Positions 50,494-59,794 of a stretch of 64,000 nucleotides of DNA are shown piece after piece. The stretch's first letter is position 1. Each line of letters starts with the position of its first letter. Made by a program: the position numbers and the translations under genes. The notes below the pieces were generated by a model. It searched no databases. It worked only from the letters and a program-made list of their open reading frames with translations, and was not told where the DNA came from. Location of the stretch: contig CAYJIG010000001.1 in the NCBI GenBank assembly GCA_964370165.1, forward strand, positions 1 through 64,000, given 5' to 3'. The stretch comes from JAAYCI01 sp964370165 (GTDB taxonomy: Bacteria; Bacillota; Clostridia; Oscillospirales; Ruminococcaceae).

Positions 50494-51839
50494 CAGAGAG
50501 AACAGAGAAAAAACAATTTGCTAAAACAGTGGCGGCCTTGGTTATCCCGATGGCAATTCAAAACCTGATAAACGTAGGGGTACAAAGTGCCGACGTTGTG
50601 ATGCTGGGCATGGTTGGACAAACAGCACTTTCGGCGGCATCTTTAGCAGGCCAGGTGCAGTTTGTGATGATGCTGGTGTTTTTCGGCCTAGCGTCGGGAG
50701 CATCGGTACTTACCGCGCAGTACTGGGGTAAAGGCGATACACGCACCATAGAAAAAGTTATAGCGATATCTTTGCGCATCAGTATCAGCGTGGCTTTGAT
50801 ATTTGCAGTGAGTGCAGTGGTTTTTCCACAGTATTTAATGCGTATTTTTACACCGGAACAAGCGCTGATTACCGAGGGGGCACGATATCTGCGGCTGGTT
50901 GCACCAAGTTATCTGATAGTGGCATTCACCAGTGTGTATCTTACTATTTTGCGAAGTGTAGAAAAAGTGATTATTTCCACAGTGGTTTATTCGATTTCAC
51001 TTTTTGTAAACATCGGATTTAACGCTATTTTTATTTTTGGCCTGTTTGGTATGCCGGAAATGGGAATTGCAGGCGCCGCCATAGGCACTACCTTGGCACG
51101 TATAGTAGAATTAGTCATAGTAAGCATATACATGGCTAAAAACAAGATGATAAGACTGCGCTGGAAAGATTTTTTTACAAAACATGGCGTGCTAATGCAA
51201 GACTTTATGAGATATGCCATGCCAACCATGATAAACGAGCTGGTATGGTCGCTGGGTGTTGCAACAAACGCTGTGATAATAGGGCATTTGGGTGAAGCGG
51301 CTGTAGCGGCGAATAGTGTGGGTAACGTGACACGCCAGCTGGCCACAGTGGTAAGCTTCGGCGTGGCAAACGCCACCGCCATAATGATAGGCAAAGCTTT
51401 GGGTACAGGAGACATGGATACTGCAAAGTTGTATGCAAAGCGCATGGTTCGCCTAGCCATGACATCAGGCTTATGTGGTGGTTTGTTGATAGTTGCAATT
51501 CGTCCGATTATTTTGTCGTTTATGCGTCTTTCAGACCAGGCAAACGGCTATCTTTCGTTTTTACTTTTTGTGTTGGCGGGATATGTGTTGCTACAAACAT
51601 TCAACGCAACCATGATAGTAGGAGTTTTCCGTGGCGGCGGCGACACACGCTTTGGCCTGTTTTTAGACACAGTATGTATGTGGGGATTTAGTATATTGAT
51701 TAGTGCTGTGGCGGCGTTTATCTTCCATTGGCCGGTAGAGGTGGTATATATTATCATTATGGCAGATGAAATTGTGAAGATGCCGTTGGCGCTGATAAGA
51801 TACAAAAAAGGCGTTTGGCTGCGGAATGTTACACGATAA
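50481..51839 (+). CDS. MATE-family multidrug/sodium antiporter
   Basis: 452 residues with twelve predicted membrane helices in two MatE halves. The N-terminal half has the family stretch PMAIQNLINVGVQSADVVMLG and GLASGASVLTAQYWGKGD; the second half repeats this with RYAMPTMINELVWSLG and FGVANATAIMIGKALG. It exports cationic compounds with Na+ or H+; the substrate is unknown. Its own ribosome site is weak, and the preceding leader ORF may couple its translation. Confidence 0.93.
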   Translation: MSVLTERTEKKQFAKTVAALVIPMAIQNLINVGVQSADVVMLGMVGQTALSAASLAGQVQFVMMLVFFGLASGASVLTAQYWGKGDTRTIEKVIAISLRISISVALIFAVSAVVFPQYLMRIFTPEQALITEGARYLRLVAPSYLIVAFTSVYLTILRSVEKVIISTVVYSISLFVNIGFNAIFIFGLFGMPEMGIAGAAIGTTLARIVELVIVSIYMAKNKMIRLRWKDFFTKHGVLMQDFMRYAMPTMINELVWSLGVATNAVIIGHLGEAAVAANSVGNVTRQLATVVSFGVANATAIMIGKALGTGDMDTAKLYAKRMVRLAMTSGLCGGLLIVAIRPIILSFMRLSDQANGYLSFLLFVLAGYVLLQTFNATMIVGVFRGGGDTRFGLFLDTVCMWGFSILISAVAAFIFHWPVEVVYIIIMADEIVKMPLALIRYKKGVWLRNVTR

Positions 51840-51865
51840 GCAGTTATTTACATGAGGAGAGAGAT

Positions 51866-52585
51866 ATGCTTAGAACAATTGGATGGATTTTGTGGTTTTT
51901 TGCGTATATGCTTTGCCGTATACCACGCATTTGGATGGCAAAAAACAAAAGCGAGGCCGAGTATCGTGCTATTATCGACAAAGAAGTAGCGGTATGGGCC
52001 GGGAAACTGCTACGTAATGTAAAAACATATGTGACGGTAGAAGGAAAAGAAAACCTGCCGGCGCCGGGCGAGACGGTGGTGTATGTGGCAAACCATCAAA
52101 GTTATCTTGATATACCCATTGTGTTGGCCGAGATATGGCCACCGCCGCCTATTTTAGCGAAAAGAGAACTGGGTAAAGTACCACTGCTTGGGTATTGTAT
52201 GCGCCTTTTGGGCTGTGTGTTTGTGGAACGAGACGATGCCAGAAGCGGTATGGAAGCCCTGCGAAAAGCGCAAGAAACGGTGGAAAATGGACGCTCGATG
52301 GTGGTGTTTCCCGAAGGAACACGCTCGAAATCAGATGAAATGACAAAGTTTCAAGGCGGCGCGGTACGCTTGGCGCTGAAGGCAGGAGTGCCTGTGATAC
52401 CTGTGGTGATAGACGGTAGCTATAAAGGCTTAGAGGGTAACGGATTCCGCCTACAAAAGTCAGATGTGCGCATGGTGATATTGCCGCGCGTTGAAACGAA
52501 AAACTTAGATAAAGCACAGCAAAGGGAACTTCCGCAAGTGCTAGAACAAATGATAAAGGCGAAAAAAGACAGCGTAGAAAAATAG
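51866..52585 (+). CDS. plsC: 1-acyl-sn-glycerol-3-phosphate acyltransferase
   Basis: 239 residues. N-terminal membrane helix (about 4-22), acyltransferase motif NHQSYLD (HxxxxD), FVERDD, FPEGTRS and PVIPVVIDGSY. It adds the second acyl chain to make phosphatidic acid. GAGGAGAGAG precedes ATG 51866. It lies 26 bases after the MATE gene. Confidence 0.93.
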   Translation: MLRTIGWILWFFAYMLCRIPRIWMAKNKSEAEYRAIIDKEVAVWAGKLLRNVKTYVTVEGKENLPAPGETVVYVANHQSYLDIPIVLAEIWPPPPILAKRELGKVPLLGYCMRLLGCVFVERDDARSGMEALRKAQETVENGRSMVVFPEGTRSKSDEMTKFQGGAVRLALKAGVPVIPVVIDGSYKGLEGNGFRLQKSDVRMVILPRVETKNLDKAQQRELPQVLEQMIKAKKDSVEK

Positions 52586-52650
52586 TGATGAAAAAATAGC
52601 CTGCACGAAAAATGCAGACATAACACTACCGGGAAGGATGGCGCACACTC

Positions 52651-54420
52651 ATGACACAACTCCAAAAGTATGGCATATGGCGATGTATTATGGCTGTAGT
52701 GCTGGCGCTGGCGCTGGTGATGAGTCCTGTGGCGATATCGGCGTCGTCTGTGTCGGGCTCACAGCAAGAGGATAGCAGCTCAGCAGACAGTAGTGTAGCA
52801 GACAGTAGCGTAGTAGATAGCAGTGTGCCGGACAGCCAAGCAGAGCCTACAGAAGAAAGCGTGTTGGCGCCTTCAGGTGAGGGTCTTTACAAGCCCGAGT
52901 ATGAGCCTATGGCCGAGGCGTGGTGTATGATAAACGAAGAAACGGGGCTGTTTGTAAGCGAGAAAAATGCCGATGCTGTGTTGGTGCCCGGCAGTCTTGT
53001 GAAGATGATGACGGTGCTTCTTGCCATGGAACAGGTGGAAAAATTCGGATGGGATTTAGACACTACCATGGTGGACACCACCGATGCGACATGGGTGTAT
53101 GACATAATGGTGAACTATCGTGCTACAGTAGGCGAGCCGTCACATGCCGACATACGCCAAGGCGAAACGCTTAGCCTGCGGGAACTTTTCTATGCGGCGC
53201 TACTACCCAGCGCAAACGAGGCGGCCATGATACTGGCGGATTTTGTCAGCACAGGTAGCATGGTGAACTTCATGTATATGATGAATACCAGAGCGGATAG
53301 TTTGGGTTGTGAAAACACATATTTTGTGGACGTGACGGGTATGTCGGATGAAAACCGTACCACGGCAAGGGATATGACCATTATCACACGTGCGTTTATG
53401 GATAATGAAATACTGGTGGAAATGGCCAGAGAAGATGCGTTTGAGATTGCCGCGCATGAAAAGCATACAAGCTCGTATTATGTTCATGCAACAAACAGGC
53501 TGGTGGTGCCCAGCAGTCCTTATTATCAGGCGTTTTATGGTATAGGTGAGTATATTGTTGCGGGAAAAACAGGTAGCTTGGGCGAGTGGCAGAATTTTGC
53601 ATCAAAGGCAAGTAAAAGCGGAGAAAGCTATATATGTGTGGTGATGAATAGCCCATACGAGGCCGATTTGATAGCACCCACACAGGGTACAGAGGAAGAG
53701 CCTGCGCCGGAAAGGCCGGCGCTGTACGAAACGGCGGCGCTGTATGACTGGGCGTTTAATAACCTTTATGTAGACGGGGTGCTAGACACTTCGCTGGCGG
53801 TGACAGAAGTGCCGGTGGAAGATGCGATGGGCCAAGATACACTGAAGTTATTGCCGACAGGTGATGTGAGGGTGGTGCTTCACCAAGATGTGGGCGAAGA
53901 TATAGTGAAACGCAACTATACATTGCCGCAGTATATAGAAGCGCCGATAGAACAAGGCGAGGTGGTGGGCAGCATAGAGCTATCCATCGGGGAGCAAGAA
54001 ATAGGTAGCGTGCCACTGAAAACAGAAAAAGCAGTGGAACGAAACAGTACAGTATATGCTATAAATAGGGTAGAAGACTTTTTCAGCTCGACATATTTTA
54101 TGGTGCTGATAGTGCTTGTATTGCTGGTGGCGGGTGGATATGCCGCCGTGGTGGCGCTTGGAGCAAAACGTTATAAACAAGGAAAACCTGCCTTTTCAGT
54201 AAGAAAGCGTGTGAAAAAATCACCGCCGCAAAAAAATAAACCCGTAAAAAGAAGCGAGCAAAGAAAACAAGGACAAACATCTAAAAGAAGGCAAAGTGGT
54301 ACATATGGAAAAAACGGACAAGTGGTGGACAGCTGGCGATTACCGGTGGAAAAAGACGGGAACGTTCCGTTTACAGTGCAAATGGGTGGCAAATCGAAAA
54401 ACAGTAAGAAAAAACGATAG
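52651..54420 (+). CDS. D-alanyl-D-alanine carboxypeptidase (PBP5/DacF-like)
   Basis: 589 residues. Signal peptide (about 14-33), Ser/Asp-rich linker, then the S11 peptidase core with SLVK (SxxK nucleophile), SAN (PSANEAAM) and KTG (VAGKTGSLG). The beta-rich C-terminal domain is followed by a membrane helix (about 483-505) and a Lys/Arg-rich cytoplasmic tail of about 80 residues. Most PBP5-like enzymes end with an amphipathic anchor, so a true helix plus basic tail is a variant. It trims terminal D-Ala from wall stem peptides. Confidence 0.93.
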   Translation: MTQLQKYGIWRCIMAVVLALALVMSPVAISASSVSGSQQEDSSSADSSVADSSVVDSSVPDSQAEPTEESVLAPSGEGLYKPEYEPMAEAWCMINEETGLFVSEKNADAVLVPGSLVKMMTVLLAMEQVEKFGWDLDTTMVDTTDATWVYDIMVNYRATVGEPSHADIRQGETLSLRELFYAALLPSANEAAMILADFVSTGSMVNFMYMMNTRADSLGCENTYFVDVTGMSDENRTTARDMTIITRAFMDNEILVEMAREDAFEIAAHEKHTSSYYVHATNRLVVPSSPYYQAFYGIGEYIVAGKTGSLGEWQNFASKASKSGESYICVVMNSPYEADLIAPTQGTEEEPAPERPALYETAALYDWAFNNLYVDGVLDTSLAVTEVPVEDAMGQDTLKLLPTGDVRVVLHQDVGEDIVKRNYTLPQYIEAPIEQGEVVGSIELSIGEQEIGSVPLKTEKAVERNSTVYAINRVEDFFSSTYFMVLIVLVLLVAGGYAAVVALGAKRYKQGKPAFSVRKRVKKSPPQKNKPVKRSEQRKQGQTSKRRQSGTYGKNGQVVDSWRLPVEKDGNVPFTVQMGGKSKNSKKKR

Positions 54421-54450
54421 CTTGAATGCAAATAAAGAAAGAGGATAAAC

Positions 54451-55905
54451 ATGGCCAAAGCAGAACCGTTATCACGCAACCTTACCATGCTGATGGATTT
54501 TTATGAGCTTACCATGGCGGCAGGGTATTTTGATGGAAAGTATCAAGATTATGTTGCAGTATTTGATATGTTTTACAGAAGAGTGCCGGACGGTGGCGGA
54601 TTTGCCATCATGGCCGGTCTTCAGCAGTTTATTGAAGCTATGGAAAACTTTGGGTTTTCTGAGGATGATATTACATACCTGAGGCAAAAAAACCTGTTCA
54701 GCGAAGAGTTTTTACAATATCTGGCTGATTTTGAGTTTCATTGCAACGTTTGGGCGGTGGAAGAAGGCATGCCTATATTCCCGCACGAGCCTATCGTGAC
54801 GGTGGAAGGCCCGTGCATCGAGGCCCAGCTGATAGAAACACTGTTACTGCTTACCATCAATCATCAAAGCCTTATCGCAACAAAGGCCAACCGTGTGGTG
54901 CGTGCGTGTAAAGGCCGGCCGGTGATGGAGTTTGGCGCAAGAAGAGCGCAAGGGTATGATGCGGCGGTGTACGGTGCACGTGCGGCATATATTGCGGGGT
55001 GTTCCTCCACCAGCAACGTCATGGCAGACAGGCTGTTTGGCATTCCGGCTGTAGGCACCATGGCACACAGCTGGGTGCAGATGTTTGATACCGAATACGA
55101 GGCGTTTTCTGAATATGCGCAAAAATATCCAGACAACTGCATATTGCTGGTAGATACATATAACACACTAAAAAGCGGGTTGCCAAACGCCATACGTGTG
55201 TTTGACGAAGTGCTGAAGCCGCAAGGCAAGCGTCCCGGTGGTATTCGTATTGACTCGGGCGATATTGCGTATCTTTCAAAGCGAGCACGCAAGATGCTGG
55301 TCGAGGCGGGATATCCCGACGCAAAAATATGCTCGTCAAACTCGCTGGACGAGTATATTGTAAGGGATTTATTCCAGCAAAACGCCGAAGTGGATATTTT
55401 TGGCATCGGCGAAAATTTGATAACATCAAAGAGCGATCCCGTGTTTGGCGGGGTGTATAAGCTGGTGGCGGTGAAGCATAGTGGACGGTATACGCCAAAA
55501 ATAAAAGTGAGCGAAACGGTGGAAAAAACCACCATACCATGCCTGAAAAAGCTATGGCGACTATATGACAACGAAACAGGCAACGCCATGGCGGACTATA
55601 TCACGCTGTTTGACGAAGAACCTGACTGCAAAGACGGCATAACACTGTTTGATCCGGTGGAAACATGGAAACAACGCACGTTTTACAATTGCACCATCCG
55701 CAGGATTAATGTGCCGATTTACGAAAAAGGAAAGCTGGTATACAGCATGCCGGACATTCATGCTGTGCGTGAAAACTGTAAAAAACAAGTAAATACACTG
55801 TGGGAAGAAGTGATGCGGTTTGAGTATCCACATAAATATTATGTGGATTTATCGCAGGCACTTTGGGACGAGCGCCAGCGTCTTTTGAAAGAAATAGGAA
55901 AATAA
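54451..55905 (+). CDS. pncB: Nicotinate phosphoribosyltransferase
   Basis: 484 residues. Family landmarks: LTMLMDFYELTMAAGYF, EFGARRAQGYDAAVYGARAA, GTMAHSWVQMF (catalytic His), and IRIDSGDIAYLSK. It converts nicotinate plus PRPP to nicotinate mononucleotide in NAD salvage, helped by ATP. AAAGAAAGAGG precedes the ATG. A bidirectional terminator follows. Confidence 0.96.
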   Translation: MAKAEPLSRNLTMLMDFYELTMAAGYFDGKYQDYVAVFDMFYRRVPDGGGFAIMAGLQQFIEAMENFGFSEDDITYLRQKNLFSEEFLQYLADFEFHCNVWAVEEGMPIFPHEPIVTVEGPCIEAQLIETLLLLTINHQSLIATKANRVVRACKGRPVMEFGARRAQGYDAAVYGARAAYIAGCSSTSNVMADRLFGIPAVGTMAHSWVQMFDTEYEAFSEYAQKYPDNCILLVDTYNTLKSGLPNAIRVFDEVLKPQGKRPGGIRIDSGDIAYLSKRARKMLVEAGYPDAKICSSNSLDEYIVRDLFQQNAEVDIFGIGENLITSKSDPVFGGVYKLVAVKHSGRYTPKIKVSETVEKTTIPCLKKLWRLYDNETGNAMADYITLFDEEPDCKDGITLFDPVETWKQRTFYNCTIRRINVPIYEKGKLVYSMPDIHAVRENCKKQVNTLWEEVMRFEYPHKYYVDLSQALWDERQRLLKEIGK

Positions 55906-55914
55906 TAAGCATAA

Positions 55915-55958
55915 TAAAAAACAAGGCTACCCGTGAATGAGGTAGCCTTGCTTTTTTA
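55915..55958. terminator. Bidirectional terminator between pncB and pspC
   Basis: Perfect ten-pair stem CAAGGCTACC (55922-55931) / GGTAGCCTTG (55941-55950), nine-base loop, A-run left and T-run right. Confidence 0.92.
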
Positions 55959-55971
55959 TTGTAAGCTTGAT

Positions 55972-56169
55972 TTATTGTGGCGCGTGTGGAATCACAGCAG
56001 CACAAACGAGGTATGCAACGCCTGTTGTGACGAACATACCCATAAACAAAAGTAAAACGGCAATTAAACGGACAATGGTGGGGTCGACATTGAAATATTC
56101 CGCAATGCCGCCACACACACCACTAATCATATGATTTGCACGGCTGCGGTAAAGACGTTTAGGTTCCAT
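55972..56169 (-). CDS. pspC: PspC-domain membrane protein
   Basis: 65 residues: MEPKRLYRSRANHMISGVCG, then GGIAEYFNVDPTIVRLIAVL and a membrane segment. A minimal PspC protein, linked in Firmicutes to envelope stress sensing with LiaF/DUF4097 proteins. It ends the padR operon, 45 bases after the DUF4097 gene. Confidence 0.93.
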   Translation of the reverse strand: MEPKRLYRSRANHMISGVCGGIAEYFNVDPTIVRLIAVLLLFMGMFVTTGVAYLVCAAVIPHAPQ

Positions 56170-56214
56170 GAGATCTCCTTTATAAGATGTTTTATGATGC
56201 GAAGCAAGCTGTTA

Positions 56215-57183
56215 TTAATTGAAAATGACCTCTACGTTGCCAATATCGGAAGCCAGATCAAAATGTGGGCCTCCGCTTCCTTCGGAACCATTTGATGTCT
56301 GAGAAAAACTGCTCATATTGTTGTGGCCGATAGACACGTTTCCTATCGAACTATCAACATTCCAGCTGTAAGAGCCGGGATGAGGAACTTCAATAATAAT
56401 ATTGCCGATGTCGGAATTGGCCCAAAGATTGTCTGAAATATTCCCGTGGAACTCGATATTGCCAACATCGGTCGACAGCTCGCAAACATCAGTTTGCAAG
56501 TTTTTGGTTTCAATGTTGCCAACGTCTGCCGATAAGCTGGTTGTTTCTGCCGTTATATCATCTAAAATGAGCGAGCCTGCATTTACACTTGCGTTTAGTT
56601 CTTCCAGCGTGATGTCGGAAACAAAAACCTCGCCAGCAGAAACAGTGATATCAAGTTCTTCAAAACTAGACGGCACAACTAAGGTGAACACAGTCTCGTC
56701 CGGCCTGAAAAGCCACCAAAATTGCCTCCATAGGCTGTGAAAAATCGTATCTTCGGTGCGGATGGACCAAGTACCGTTTTCAAAGTTTGCGCTATATGGG
56801 ACAAAACCATCGACGCTGAGACCCCAGTCGTCTCCACTGACAACATACATGGTGCTAAGGCCGATATCAATGTTGAGATTGTTTAGCTCATCATCGGCAA
56901 AAGGTGCGGTCTGTTGGGGCAGTCCGTCATGTATGCCGGGTGTTGATATTGTTTGGTATATAACACGGCTACTGATGCCTATGCCACCCGGAATGTAGGA
57001 CATCCAACTTGCTGCTTTTCCAACCACGATATCCTCGCCTTGTGAATGATATACCATGTTGCCCTGTGTGTCAGGCGCGAATACACCAAAACGGCCACCC
57101 AACACGAAAAATCCAACAAGCATTAAAATAATGCCTAAAAATGTGATGCAAAGAAAAATTGCAGGTAATATTTTTTTACTCAT
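56215..57183 (-). CDS. DUF4097-type beta-helix envelope protein
   Basis: 322 residues. One N-terminal membrane helix (about 8-30), a middle region, then a regular beta-helix with recurring LDITVSAG, LNASVNAGS, TSLSADVGN, CELSTDVGN and LWANSDIGN turns, the DUF4097 signature. Such proteins sit on the outer face of the membrane and appear in Lia-like stress operons. It overlaps the DUF1700 gene by eight bases. Confidence 0.87.
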   Translation of the reverse strand: MSKKILPAIFLCITFLGIILMLVGFFVLGGRFGVFAPDTQGNMVYHSQGEDIVVGKAASWMSYIPGGIGISSRVIYQTISTPGIHDGLPQQTAPFADDELNNLNIDIGLSTMYVVSGDDWGLSVDGFVPYSANFENGTWSIRTEDTIFHSLWRQFWWLFRPDETVFTLVVPSSFEELDITVSAGEVFVSDITLEELNASVNAGSLILDDITAETTSLSADVGNIETKNLQTDVCELSTDVGNIEFHGNISDNLWANSDIGNIIIEVPHPGSYSWNVDSSIGNVSIGHNNMSSFSQTSNGSEGSGGPHFDLASDIGNVEVIFN

Positions 57184-58015
57184 TTACAGTTTCCTCCTGT
57201 TTGCCACTGCGATGGAATATTTTGTTCCATATAGACACGATGCCACCCCATATGTATCGACAGAATTTGGGTAAAGCTTTAAACAAAAGTATTATTCCGC
57301 CGTAAAATAACAATAGTCCAAGTCCCAGCAAAAACACGCCAGAGCCGATTACCAACACGCCGCTACCCACAAGACTGGGGAGCAAGGCGGCGCCACTGGC
57401 GATAAGAACGATGGCGGAAATGATAAGTGCAACACCGATGATGATGGGACAAAAAAACAAAATGACAATAGCGCTTATCACTGAAAAAAGTGTGCCAAAG
57501 CCGCCGGCAAGAACAGGCAATAAAACCACGCATGCAAGAATAATCAAGATGATTTTGGCAACGGTGTTACCGGTTGTGCTATAGCTGTTTATAGGTGGCG
57601 GCGGCGGTGGCGGTGCCTGATTTGTCATAGGAGGCACCGGAGCAGTGGCCGTATATTGCGGTGGCGGTGGTGGCTGTGTTTTGGGCACCTCGGTGGTGAA
57701 TTCACTTTGTACTTTTTGGAAAAGGTCTTCGCCTGCATGTAAGATGGATTTACCGGCAGTTTTCAGCGCCTCGCCTACAGGTGGTGGCGGGTTTGGCGGA
57801 CCCCACTGCTCCTCTTCAGAATATGTGCCCTGTGCGTCTAAAATATCTGCGGCGATACTTTGCGGGCTACCAAGCTCTTTTATTACATCCTCTTCACGCT
57901 CAGGTCCGGCCTCGTCTAAATATTCGGTGTAATACTGCAAAGCGGCTTGCCTTTCGCCCATAGAAGCACCGCTCAGCTCCTTTTCAAGCGTTAGTAAAAA
58001 TTCATGTTTGGTCAT
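57176..58015 (-). CDS. DUF1700 membrane protein with proline-rich linker
   Basis: 279 residues. The first 60 residues match DUF1700 (LLTLEKELSGASMGERQAAL, QYYTEYLDEAGPE, ELGSPQSIA), followed by a Pro-rich stretch (about 70-135) and four to five membrane helices. This family is almost always paired with a PadR regulator, as here. ATG 58015 follows GGAGGAACC; longer starts run into padR. It overlaps padR by 14 bases. Confidence 0.9.
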   Translation of the reverse strand: MTKHEFLLTLEKELSGASMGERQAALQYYTEYLDEAGPEREEDVIKELGSPQSIAADILDAQGTYSEEEQWGPPNPPPPVGEALKTAGKSILHAGEDLFQKVQSEFTTEVPKTQPPPPPQYTATAPVPPMTNQAPPPPPPPINSYSTTGNTVAKIILIILACVVLLPVLAGGFGTLFSVISAIVILFFCPIIIGVALIISAIVLIASGAALLPSLVGSGVLVIGSGVFLLGLGLLLFYGGIILLFKALPKFCRYIWGGIVSIWNKIFHRSGKQEETVNE

Positions 58016-58328
58016 TACAGGTTCCTCCGAATAATAAATTTTCGATTTTCTCACGATGGCTTTGCCACTCTGTTCGGCACTCTTGCAAATATTCACGCCC
58101 TTGCTGTGTGATGGTGTAATAGCGGCGGTTGCGCCCGTCATAGGCCTGGTCGTAAGCGGCCAAATGACCGTTTTTTTGCAGGCGCCTCAGCACGGGATAC
58201 AGGGTGCTTTCGCTCACTTCTACCACACTGCGCACATCCTGGGTGATTTTGTACCCATATGTATCGCTTTGGTTGACAGCGCTTAGAACCAGTGCCTCTA
58301 AAAGGGCTGCCCCTGTGTTAAAGGTCAT
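58002..58328 (-). CDS. padR: PadR-family transcription regulator
   Basis: 108 residues, the short PadR type: winged helix with LEALVLSAVNQSDTYGYKIT, STLYPVLRRLQKNGHLAAY and RRYYTITQQGREYL, then one dimer helix. GGAG lies nine bases before ATG 58328. It heads the DUF1700-DUF4097-pspC operon and probably represses it (see the promoter/operator at 58371-58399). The inducing signal is not known. Confidence 0.93.
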   Translation of the reverse strand: MTFNTGAALLEALVLSAVNQSDTYGYKITQDVRSVVEVSESTLYPVLRRLQKNGHLAAYDQAYDGRNRRYYTITQQGREYLQECRTEWQSHREKIENLLFGGTCNDQT

Positions 58329-58370
58329 AAGCATATTCTCCTTGTGGCTAGTTAATGTGGGTTCAACAAT

Positions 58371-58399
58371 ATTATAACGTGTATAATATAGATAGTCAA
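58371..58399 (-). promoter_or_regulatory. padR operon promoter with overlapping inverted repeat
   Basis: Minus strand TTGACT (58399-58394), 17-base spacer, TATAAT (58376-58371). The -10 is one arm of an inverted repeat ATTATA-N5-TATAAT (58371-58387), the size and type of site used by PadR proteins. Binding there would block polymerase, so the operon is likely autorepressed. Confidence 0.6.
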
Positions 58400-58463
58400 T
58401 ATAATATTGCAAAATATATTATTTTAGCGGCGAATAAAATATTGCGTAATAAAATAGTTACTA

Positions 58464-58492
58464 TTGCGACAAAAGGGCGGTTGTGATAAAAT
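58464..58492 (+). promoter_or_regulatory. SigA-type promoter for serA
   Basis: TTGCGA (58464-58469), 17-base spacer, TAAAAT (58487-58492), leaving a leader of about 105 bases. No known riboswitch or T-box core was recognised in it. Confidence 0.5.
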
Positions 58493-58602
58493 ATTATCAA
58501 TCTGCTGTTATTGATAGGCAATGAAAAATGCTGTGATGCAGTGATGAGAAAGTATATAAAAATCGCCCATGATAACGCGTAAAAAACAAAGGATGGTAGC
58601 AT

Positions 58603-59772
58603 ATGTTTGTAGTAAAGACATTGAATAACATTTCACCCAACGGAATATCGTGCTTGCCAACGTCGCTTTTTCAGATTGAAGAGCAAGACGCACAAGTGAA
58701 TCCAGATGGGGTGTTGTTACGTAGTTACAATATGAACGACATGGACTTGCCCGAGAGCTTGCTTGCGGTAGCTCGTGCAGGCGCAGGGGTAAACAACATT
58801 CCGGTAGAGAAGTGTACCGAAGAGGGAATAGTGGTGTTTAACACACCCGGTGCAAACGCAAACGCCGTAAAAGAACTGGTTTTGGCGGCGCTGGTGATGA
58901 GCTCTCGTGACGTTGCTTCGGGCATTAAATGGGCCAGCACCATTAAAGATGAAGGCGATGATGTGCCTGCTTTGGTAGAAAAAGGCAAAAACAAGTTTGT
59001 GGGCCCGGAACTTGAAGGGAAAACCCTGGGCGTTATCGGTCTTGGTGCTATCGGCATCAAAGTGGCAAACATGGCAACACACCTGCATATGGAAGTGCTG
59101 GGGTATGATCCGTTTATTTCGGTGGATGCTGCGTGGAGCTTGTCACGTAGTGTGAAACATTCTGTCAATCTTTCGGATGTTATCCAAAACAGCGATTATT
59201 TGACACTTCACTTGCCGGTAAACGCCGAAACACGTGGAATTATCGGGAACGAAACCATACCAAAAATGAAGCAAGGTGCACGTATCATAAACTTTGCCAG
59301 AGGCGAGCTTGTGGACAACGCAGCCTTGCTGACAGCGCTTGGCAACGGCCGAGTGGCAAGTTATGTTACAGACTTTCCTGTGGCAGAGCTAATTGACCAG
59401 CCGGGTGTCACATGTATCCCGCATCTTGGTGCGTCCACACCTGAAAGTGAAGACAACTGTGCCGTGATGGCGGCAAACCAGCTGAAAGATTACCTCATCA
59501 ACGGCAATATAGTAAACAGTGTGAATTTACCGAATATTTCGGTGCCACGCAGTGCAGGCAGCCGCATTTGTGTGATAAACCGTAACGAAAAAGGTATTTT
59601 GGCAGGCCTAACCGGCGTTTTAAACCATTCCGGAGTAAATATCGAAAACATGACAAACAAAAGCAGAGGAGACTTTGCATATACTATTATTGATGTGCAA
59701 GCTAAGATAAGTGAAGAGGATGTCGCTCAGCTAAAAGCTTTGGACGGCGTTGTGCGTGTACGTGTTATTTAA
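58603..59772 (+). CDS. serA: D-3-phosphoglycerate dehydrogenase
   Basis: 389 residues. D-2-hydroxyacid dehydrogenase fold with NAD loop GVIGLGAIGIKVANMA, catalytic Arg region (NFARGELVDNAAL), Glu and His (CIPHLGASTPESE), and a C-terminal ACT domain (ICVINRNEKGILAGLTGVL). It opens the serine pathway. serC and serB are not adjacent. Weak AAAGGA site before the ATG. Confidence 0.9.
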   Translation: MFVVKTLNNISPNGISCLPTSLFQIEEQDAQVNPDGVLLRSYNMNDMDLPESLLAVARAGAGVNNIPVEKCTEEGIVVFNTPGANANAVKELVLAALVMSSRDVASGIKWASTIKDEGDDVPALVEKGKNKFVGPELEGKTLGVIGLGAIGIKVANMATHLHMEVLGYDPFISVDAAWSLSRSVKHSVNLSDVIQNSDYLTLHLPVNAETRGIIGNETIPKMKQGARIINFARGELVDNAALLTALGNGRVASYVTDFPVAELIDQPGVTCIPHLGASTPESEDNCAVMAANQLKDYLINGNIVNSVNLPNISVPRSAGSRICVINRNEKGILAGLTGVLNHSGVNIENMTNKSRGDFAYTIIDVQAKISEEDVAQLKALDGVVRVRVI

Positions 59773-59794
59773 AACATAAGAAAAGAGGTACACA

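Noticed and set aside
58499..58602. Possible riboswitch in the serA leader
   Set aside because: About 100 bases with only weak local stems; no recognised glycine, serine or other riboswitch core and no terminator-like hairpin.
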